NCBI GenBank assembly: GCA_937919125.1
Contig: CALFOB010000084.1
Coordinates: 1 to 5,221, forward strand
Direction of reading: 5' to 3'
Length of the DNA: 5,221 nt
DNA from: an uncultured Micrococcales bacterium
GTDB lineage: Bacteria > Actinomycetota > Actinomycetes > Actinomycetales > Microbacteriaceae
The position numbers and the translations under genes were made by a program. This document shows positions 1 to 4,523 of the stretch, in pieces. The number at the start of each line of letters is the position of its first letter. Position 1 is the first letter of the stretch. Under the pieces are notes generated by a model. The model saw nothing but the letters and a program-made list of their open reading frames with translations, made no database searches and was not told the DNA's origin.

Positions 1-40
1 GCTTCTTCACAGGGGTAAACTAGCCCTTTACAGGTTTATT

Positions 41-55
41 AGAAGGAGCGGAGGT
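41..55 (+). promoter_or_regulatory. Doubled Shine-Dalgarno for the acyltransferase
   Basis: Two purine-rich blocks lie just before the ATG at 61: AGAAGGAG at 41-48 and GGAGGT at 50-55. Each matches a different stretch of the anti-Shine-Dalgarno complement. The second is 5 bases from the ATG and the first is 12. The pair fixes ATG 61 as the start and suggests efficient translation. No convincing promoter is visible in bases 1-40, which may include the tail of an upstream gene. Confidence 0.75.
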
Positions 56-60
56 CAGAC

Positions 61-735
61 ATGTGGTACTTTCTGCTGAAAAACATTGTTCTGGGACCTC
101 TTCTTAAGATCATGTTTAGACCATGGGTGCGTGGTTCTGAGAAAATACCTTCCGATGGTGCAGCAATTCTTGCAAGCAACCACCTTTCTTTCTCAGATTC
201 AATCTTCCTTCCGCTTATGCTTCGAAGACCTGTGGTTTTTCTTGCCAAGAGTGAATACTTCACAGGTAAGGGACTTAAGGGAACTCTGACTAGATGGTTC
301 TTTATCGCGACAGGCCAACTTCCAATTGATAGAAGCGGCGGCAAGGCGTCTGAAGCTGCTCTAAACACTGGGCTAAAGGTCTTGAGCCAGGATCAACTTC
401 TTGGAATCTACCCTGAAGGAACAAGATCTCCAGATGGCAGACTCTTTAGAGGTCGCACCGGTATCGCTCGAATGGTTTTGGAAGCCAAAGTTCCTGTTTT
501 TCCAGTTGCCATGATTGATACTGAAAAAGTGCAGCCAATCGGCAGAAGACTCCCTCGAATCAGACGAATTGGTGTGGTGGTAGGAGAGCCTCTAGATTTC
601 TCTAGATTTGCGGGCATGGAAGGTGACCGTCTAGTCTTACGAGCAGTCACTGATGAGATTTCTTATGAACTCATGAAACTAAGCGGGCAGGAATACATCG
701 ACGTATATGCCACTACTCTAAAAAACAAACGCTAA
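61..735 (+). CDS. 1-acyl-sn-glycerol-3-phosphate acyltransferase family protein (PlsC domain)
   Basis: This 224-residue protein belongs to the PlsC/LPLAT family, which moves a fatty acyl chain onto lysophosphatidic acid to make phosphatidic acid at the cytoplasmic face of the membrane. All four family blocks are visible. Block I is the catalytic HX4D motif, NHLSFSD at residues 40-46 with His41 and Asp46. Block II is GQLPIDR at 85-91. Block III is YPEGTRS at 117-123, which binds the glycerol phosphate. Block IV is VPVFPVA at 144-150. The first 20 residues are hydrophobic and may anchor the protein in the membrane. The C-terminal LSGQEYIDVYA (207-217) is, from memory, typical of actinobacterial members related to Rv2182c. 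The ATG at 61 has a strong Shine-Dalgarno. The DAHP synthase gene starts 21 bases after the stop, so the two are likely co-transcribed. The exact acceptor (lysophosphatidate or another lysolipid) cannot be told from sequence. Confidence 0.93.
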   Translation: MWYFLLKNIVLGPLLKIMFRPWVRGSEKIPSDGAAILASNHLSFSDSIFLPLMLRRPVVFLAKSEYFTGKGLKGTLTRWFFIATGQLPIDRSGGKASEAALNTGLKVLSQDQLLGIYPEGTRSPDGRLFRGRTGIARMVLEAKVPVFPVAMIDTEKVQPIGRRLPRIRRIGVVVGEPLDFSRFAGMEGDRLVLRAVTDEISYELMKLSGQEYIDVYATTLKNKR

Positions 736-756
736 AACTAAGTCAGGAACCTGAAC

Positions 757-2124
757 GTGTTATCAAACGAAAAAGTTGTTGTAGCCGACCCATCAGTTAT
801 TGCTGGGCTGGATAACTATCGCAACCTTGAAGCTGCCCAGCAGCCGACTTGGCCTGACCTACAAAAACTTGAAGAGGTAAAAGCCATTCTGGCAACCTAC
901 CCGCCACTAGTTTTTGCTGGTGAAGTCGACATATTGAAGAACCGTCTCGCGCAAGCAGCATCTGGAGAGGCATTCCTTCTTCAAGGTGGAGACTGTGCTG
1001 AAACTTTTGCTGACGCAACTGCCGATCGAATTCGTAACAGAGTAAAGACAATGCTGCAGATGGCGGTTGTGTTAACTTACGGTGCATCAATGCCCGTTGT
1101 GAAGATGGGTCGCATGGCTGGTCAGTTTGCTAAGCCAAGATCATCCGATACTGAAACTCGTGAAGGTTTGGAACTTCCTGCATACCGTGGAGATGCCGTA
1201 AACGGTTATGACTTCACTTTGGAATCAAGAACTGCAGATCCAACACGTTTGCTTCAGGCATACAACACTTCAGCTTCTACTTTGAACCTAATTAGAGCAT
1301 TCACCATGGGTGGCTTTGCCGATCTTCGTTCAGTTCACGAATGGAACAAGGGCTTTACTGATAACCCAGCAAACTCTCGTTACGAAAACATGGCTCGTGA
1401 AATTGATAAAGCAATCAAGTTCATGGCAGCTTGTGGAGCAAACTTCAATGAACTAAGAACTACAGAGTTCTACACTTCACACGAGGGACTTTTGTTTGAC
1501 TACGAACGTCCAATGACTCGCATTGATTCAAGAACTGGAACACCTTACGACACAAGTGCACACTTCATTTGGATTGGTGAGAGAACTCGCAAGCTAGATG
1601 GTGCACACATGGACTTCCTCTCACGTGTTAGAAATCCTCTAGGTGTGAAGCTTGGCCCAAACACTTCAGTTGATGATGTTCTTGCTTTGATTGAGAAGCT
1701 AGACCCAGAGCGCGAGCCAGGAAGATTAACTCTTATCTCTCGCATGGGTGCTGGAAAGATTCGTGAAGCACTTCCAAAGCTTGTTAAGGCTGTGAAAGAT
1801 GCTGGAGCACAACCACTTTGGGTAACTGACCCAATGCACGGCAACGGCATCACAACCGCTAACGGTTACAAGTCAAGAAGATTTGATGATGTTATGGATG
1901 AGGTTCGAGGATTCTTCGAAGTTCACCGTGACCTAGGCACATTCCCTGGTGGAGTTCACATTGAACTTACTGGCGATGATGTTGCTGAATGTCTTGGTGG
2001 TAGCGAACACATCGATGAGGCAACTCTTGAATCTAGATACGAATCTCTATGTGATCCAAGATTGAACCATTCACAGTCTCTTGAACTTGCGTTCCTAGTA
2101 GCAGAAGAACTAGCAGCTAAGTAA
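757..2124 (+). CDS. aroG: 3-deoxy-D-arabino-heptulosonate 7-phosphate synthase, class II
   Basis: This enzyme condenses phosphoenolpyruvate with erythrose 4-phosphate, the first step of the shikimate pathway to aromatic amino acids. The 455-residue protein aligns along its whole length with M. tuberculosis AroG (462 residues, recalled from memory). The four metal ligands are present: Cys80 in QGGDC, His361 in DPMHGN, Glu403 in HIELTG and Asp433 in CDPRLN. The phosphoenolpyruvate-binding residues are also kept: Arg119, Glu275-Arg276 in IGERTR, Lys298 in GVKLGPN and Arg329 in SRMG. An N-terminal segment with AAQQPTWPD at 26-34 matches the extension that takes part in allosteric control in the mycobacterial enzyme, so aromatic amino acid feedback is plausible. 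Translation starts at GTG 757, preceded by AGGA at 745-748 with 8 bases of spacing; no better start lies upstream. The stop codon directly abuts that of the converging kinase gene. Confidence 0.97.
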   Translation: MLSNEKVVVADPSVIAGLDNYRNLEAAQQPTWPDLQKLEEVKAILATYPPLVFAGEVDILKNRLAQAASGEAFLLQGGDCAETFADATADRIRNRVKTMLQMAVVLTYGASMPVVKMGRMAGQFAKPRSSDTETREGLELPAYRGDAVNGYDFTLESRTADPTRLLQAYNTSASTLNLIRAFTMGGFADLRSVHEWNKGFTDNPANSRYENMAREIDKAIKFMAACGANFNELRTTEFYTSHEGLLFDYERPMTRIDSRTGTPYDTSAHFIWIGERTRKLDGAHMDFLSRVRNPLGVKLGPNTSVDDVLALIEKLDPEREPGRLTLISRMGAGKIREALPKLVKAVKDAGAQPLWVTDPMHGNGITTANGYKSRRFDDVMDEVRGFFEVHRDLGTFPGGVHIELTGDDVAECLGGSEHIDEATLESRYESLCDPRLNHSQSLELAFLVAEELAAK

Positions 2125-3963
2125 TTATCTCGAGCGAATAGTTACGCTCTGGCCAACCAGAAGAGTTGTGCCTTCTGTCTCGCTGACCCCGGTTACCTTT
2201 TTGATGCCGTAGTCCTTGCTAAGCCATGATGTGTCAATAACAACTCTCAAGCCAAGAGATTCAAGTAGGCCTTTGGCAGCAAGGATGGTTTCTCCCTTGA
2301 CCGCAGGCATTGTTACTATTTGTGGACCTAAGCTCTCAATGAGTTTTATGGTTGAACCTTTACCCACTTCTTTTTCATCAGGGACAACAGAAATAATTTG
2401 ACCCTTGTCAACAGTGGTTGAATACTTACCTTCAACTAGACGGACTGTGAGCCCTGCCGCCTCAAGAGCAGCTTTAGCAATATCGGTTTGTAATCCAGCA
2501 ACCACAGGAATTGCTCCTAGAGAAACCTTTAGATCAATAGCAGATGACACTGGGAGTTTCGTTCCATCGCTTCCGGAGTTTTCATAAACAAAACCAATTG
2601 GATATTCAGAATTGAACCATTGGGTAACTTTGCCAACAACAAGTTTTGCTCCGACAATCTTTGCTGTTGCTGTGACTAAATCCACTCCAATAACTTTAGG
2701 AACGCTAACCTGCTCTTTTCCTTTGGAGACAACTAAAACAATCTGAGAACCTTTAGGAATGAGAATGCCTGCAACTGGTTCAGTGCCGATCACCTGACCC
2801 TTAGCAAAAGCAGAACTGAATTCTTCACGGATCACGACATCTTTAGTTATTGAGTCAATTTCTGTTGAAGCAACTGAAACACTCTTATCACTCAAGTTTG
2901 GAACCGCAATTAGAGCACCTGGTCCAGCTCCGTAATACCAACCACCGAATGAGCCAACACCGAGAGCTAGTACGCTTGCAATGATCCATCTGGCGAAGAC
3001 AAGTCTTGATGAGTGTTTGGCAAATGGAAGATCTTCTTCTTCAATCTCGATGTTTTCCAAAACCTCAGTGAAGTTTGCATCACTCGGTATAACCATAGTT
3101 TCAGAAAGATTTTCATTTCGAGCAGGTGCAACATCAATTGGGTCTGACTTGAGAATCTTTTCTACTTCAATTAGTGCTCTGCTTGCATCTGCTGGTCTGT
3201 TCTCAGGGTTTGGTTCTGTGCACCAGAGCATTAACTTATCCAAAGCGCTGTCAGCATTTTGATTCAGTGTCTTCGCTGAAGGAACTCTTTCAGAAGTGTG
3301 CATGAATGCAATTTGAATTGCGTCATCACCTCTAAATGGCTGTTTGCCTGTGAGCATTTCAAAGAGCATGATGCCAAAGCTGTAGATATCACTCGGGGTC
3401 TCTGCTTTACCTCTTCTGATTACTTCAGGAGCGAGATAGGCAACTGTGCCAACAAGTGAACCAGTGTCGGTGTTAGCTGATAGTTCTCTAGCTAAGCCAA
3501 AATCCGTTACCTTGATTCGGCCATCATCTGAAAGTAAAACATTCTCAGGTTTTAGATCTCGGTGAACTACACCACTGGAATGGGCTTGAGCCAACGCTGA
3601 AAGCATTGCCTTACTCACCTGTAGAACCTGGGTAGTGTGTAAAGCTCCTAAGTCCTTGATGGCATCGCGAAGAGTAATACCTTGGACGAGCTCGAGAACA
3701 ATGAAGGCATTTCCATTGTCATCACCCTGATCGAATATGTTGACTAGGTTCGCATGGCTTACCTTGGCTAGCATTCTTGCTTCGCGGAAGAATTTGTCTC
3801 TAAAAACTGGATCTTCAGAAAGGTGGGGGTGAATGATCTTCACGGCTACTTCTCTAGCTAGTCTCAGATCTTTGGCAAGGTAGACAGTTGCCATTCCACC
3901 GCGGGCGATAATCTCGATTATTTGGTAACGGGAGGAGAGGGTGGTGCCTACTAAATTGCTCAT
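2125..3963 (-). CDS. pknL: PASTA-domain transmembrane Ser/Thr protein kinase (PknL type)
   Basis: This 612-residue membrane kinase has a cytoplasmic Hanks-type catalytic domain (about 13-272), an acidic juxtamembrane linker (about 273-322), one transmembrane helix (about 325-345) and an extracellular C-terminal half of four PASTA repeats (about 353-415, 419-482, 484-546, 549-612). Catalytic features are complete: a glycine-rich loop ARGGMATVY (20-28) with Ala in place of the first Gly, Lys42 in VAVK, Glu61 in helix C, HRDLKPEN (134-141) with Asp136, DFG (154-156), APE (178-180), Asp192 and Arg256. The activation loop holds Thr165, Thr167, Ser169 and Thr173 as possible autophosphorylation sites. 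PASTA repeats bind peptidoglycan fragments in related kinases, so cell-wall sensing is expected. The assignment to PknL rather than PknB rests on the neighbours: a divergent Rv2175c homologue and a converging aroG. The start is ATG 3963, with purine-rich GAGAGAGG and AGGTAGGG upstream on the minus strand (3975-3987). Confidence 0.93.
   Translation of the reverse strand: MSNLVGTTLSSRYQIIEIIARGGMATVYLAKDLRLAREVAVKIIHPHLSEDPVFRDKFFREARMLAKVSHANLVNIFDQGDDNGNAFIVLELVQGITLRDAIKDLGALHTTQVLQVSKAMLSALAQAHSSGVVHRDLKPENVLLSDDGRIKVTDFGLARELSANTDTGSLVGTVAYLAPEVIRRGKAETPSDIYSFGIMLFEMLTGKQPFRGDDAIQIAFMHTSERVPSAKTLNQNADSALDKLMLWCTEPNPENRPADASRALIEVEKILKSDPIDVAPARNENLSETMVIPSDANFTEVLENIEIEEEDLPFAKHSSRLVFARWIIASVLALGVGSFGGWYYGAGPGALIAVPNLSDKSVSVASTEIDSITKDVVIREEFSSAFAKGQVIGTEPVAGILIPKGSQIVLVVSKGKEQVSVPKVIGVDLVTATAKIVGAKLVVGKVTQWFNSEYPIGFVYENSGSDGTKLPVSSAIDLKVSLGAIPVVAGLQTDIAKAALEAAGLTVRLVEGKYSTTVDKGQIISVVPDEKEVGKGSTIKLIESLGPQIVTMPAVKGETILAAKGLLESLGLRVVIDTSWLSKDYGIKKVTGVSETEGTTLLVGQSVTIRSR
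2151..2180 (+). terminator. Possible terminator of the plsC-aroG transcript
   Basis: Downstream of the aroG stop, inside the antisense of the kinase 3' end, GGCCAAC (2151-2157) can pair with GTTG and GCC (2165-2168, 2170-2172) around a 7-base loop, with one bulged T at 2169. The stem is followed by the pyrimidine-rich TTCTGTCT. A weaker 5-base-pair hairpin GAGCG/CGCTC (2132-2136, 2145-2149) sits just before it. With no intergenic space here, any terminator must overlap coding sequence. The T tract is poor, so this is tentative. Confidence 0.28.
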
Positions 3964-3974
3964 ACTTATTTAGA

Positions 3975-3987
3975 CCCTACCTCTCTC
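3975..3987 (-). promoter_or_regulatory. Ribosome-binding region of the kinase gene
   Basis: Read on the minus strand, GAGAGAGGTAGGG ends 11 bases before the ATG at 3963. It is purine-rich and contains two partial anti-Shine-Dalgarno matches, with slightly long spacing. It supports ATG 3963; the next in-frame Met is residue 24, inside the glycine-rich loop, which would destroy the kinase fold. Confidence 0.5.
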
Positions 3988-3999
3988 AACTAAGCCCAC

Positions 4000-4030
4000 G
4001 CGGAAGCTCCCTAAATATTGGGGCTTCTGT
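4000..4030. repeat. Imperfect inverted repeat between the kinase and regulator genes
   Basis: GAAGCTCC (4003-4010) and GGGGCTTC (4020-4027) flank a 9-base loop, CTAAATATT. As plus-strand RNA the stem extends to 11 pairs (4000-4010 with 4020-4030) if three G-U pairs are allowed. As minus-strand RNA, in the kinase leader, those become A-C mismatches and the stem is much weaker. It could be a leader structure, an operator or chance. There is no T run after it, so it is not a standard terminator. Confidence 0.4.
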
Positions 4031-4037
4031 CAGATTT

Positions 4038-4063
4038 GGAAAACAAATTCAATCAACTTTGTT
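4038..4063 (+). promoter_or_regulatory. Possible ECF-sigma (SigH/SigR-like) promoter upstream of the regulator gene
   Basis: GGAAA at 4038-4042 and GTT at 4061-4063 are separated by 18 bases. This resembles the GGAAT-N18-GTT layout recognised by actinobacterial SigH/SigR/SigE-type sigma factors, with a mismatch at the fifth base. It would place the transcript start near 4070, just ahead of the palindrome at 4074-4087. Short motifs like this arise by chance in AT-rich DNA. I saw no good housekeeping -35/-10 pair for either gene in this region. Confidence 0.2.
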
Positions 4064-4073
4064 CAAGTCTAAA

Positions 4074-4087
4074 AGAAGAGCTCTTCT
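4074..4087. repeat. Perfect 14-base palindrome, candidate operator
   Basis: AGAAGAGCTCTTCT is a perfect dyad with no spacer, in the 174-base divergent region, 50 bases before the regulator ATG and 110 bases upstream of the kinase ATG. Its position suits a dimeric DNA-binding protein, and the adjacent winged-helix protein is an obvious candidate. That binding is inferred. I saw only imperfect look-alikes in the window (for example GAAGCTCTTC within the prenyltransferase coding sequence near 4712-4721). Confidence 0.45.
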
Positions 4088-4137
4088 AGACGATGAAGGG
4101 GCAAAGTTATCAGGCAAGTGGGTTGTATCTGGCGTGA

Positions 4138-4512
4138 ATGGCATTGGTGTGGCAATCTTTAACCGTGAGTGAACCTTTAGAGCAAATAACTGACTGGCTA
4201 ACAATTCCTGAGGCAGGTGAACTTCTTGGCATTGTGCCAGGCAAGGTTCGTCGCCTCATCGAAGAACACCACCTGATTGCCATCAAAACCGATAACGTTC
4301 AACGTATTCCAGCCGAAATCATTATCAACGGCGAGCCTTTACCTTCACTAAGGGGAACCATCGTTCTCCTTCTAGATTCCGGATACACACTAGGTGGAGC
4401 AATCAAGTGGCTTTACACATTTGAAGAGTCACTTGCCACAACACCTATGGCAGCACTTATTGCTGGCAGAAAAACAGAAGTAAGAAGAGTCGCTCAGTCG
4501 TTAGCTTTCTAA
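4138..4512 (+). CDS. Rv2175c-family winged-helix DNA-binding protein
   Basis: This 124-residue protein resembles M. tuberculosis Rv2175c, a DNA-binding protein that is a substrate of PknL. Residues about 19-60 form the helix-turn-helix: DWLTIPEAGELLGI, then PGKVRRLIEEHHLIAIK, then a short wing with QRIPAEI. Residues about 65-124 match the family's C-terminal domain, including SGYTLGGAIKWLYTFEESL (81-99) and the closing EVRRVAQSLAF (114-124). The N-terminal tail is short and carries Ser7, Thr9 and Ser11; in Rv2175c the phosphorylated residue is Thr9. The start is uncertain. ATG 4138 directly follows an in-frame TGA and lacks a Shine-Dalgarno, and GTG codons at 4147 and 4165 are alternatives, also without one. 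The gene diverges from the kinase gene, as in M. tuberculosis, and its stop overlaps that of the converging prenyltransferase. The DNA target is unknown. Confidence 0.9.
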   Translation: MALVWQSLTVSEPLEQITDWLTIPEAGELLGIVPGKVRRLIEEHHLIAIKTDNVQRIPAEIIINGEPLPSLRGTIVLLLDSGYTLGGAIKWLYTFEESLATTPMAALIAGRKTEVRRVAQSLAF

Positions 4513-4523
4513 GCGTCGCGACT
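4496..4523. terminator. Possible bidirectional terminator over the overlapping stop codons
   Basis: AGTCG (4496-4500) pairs with CGACT (4519-4523), and inside it TTAG (4501-4504) pairs with CTAA (4509-4512) around a CTTT loop. This gives about nine pairs with a six-base bulge (4513-4518), centred on the two overlapping stop codons. Neither side has a proper T run; the plus side has AATTACTTTC and the minus side a pyrimidine-rich stretch. It is a weak candidate. Confidence 0.22.

Noticed and set aside
16..21. TAAACT as a -10 element for the acyltransferase
   Set aside because: It fits TANNNT, but the matching -35 would lie outside the window, so it cannot be assessed.
20..28. Kinase glycine-rich loop with Ala instead of the first Gly (residues 20-28) as a sign of a pseudokinase
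   Set aside because: All catalytic residues (Lys42, Glu61, Asp136, Asp154) are intact, and ARGGM-type loops are, from memory, common in actinobacterial kinases. Positions given here are residue numbers.
39..368. Open frame of 109 codons antisense to the acyltransferase
   Set aside because: It overlaps a gene with all PlsC motifs intact and has no family resemblance of its own.
1545..1853. Open frame of 102 codons antisense to aroG
   Set aside because: It lies wholly within a well-conserved gene on the other strand, has no recognisable domain and reads like translated antisense sequence.
2981..3262. Open frame of 93 codons antisense to the kinase gene
   Set aside because: It is Ser-rich, low-complexity antisense translation of the kinase linker and catalytic region, with no support as a gene.
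4515..4522. GTCGCGAC palindrome as a regulatory site
   Set aside because: It is only 8 bases, lies within the prenyltransferase coding end, and is explained by the codons for Ser-Arg-Asp.
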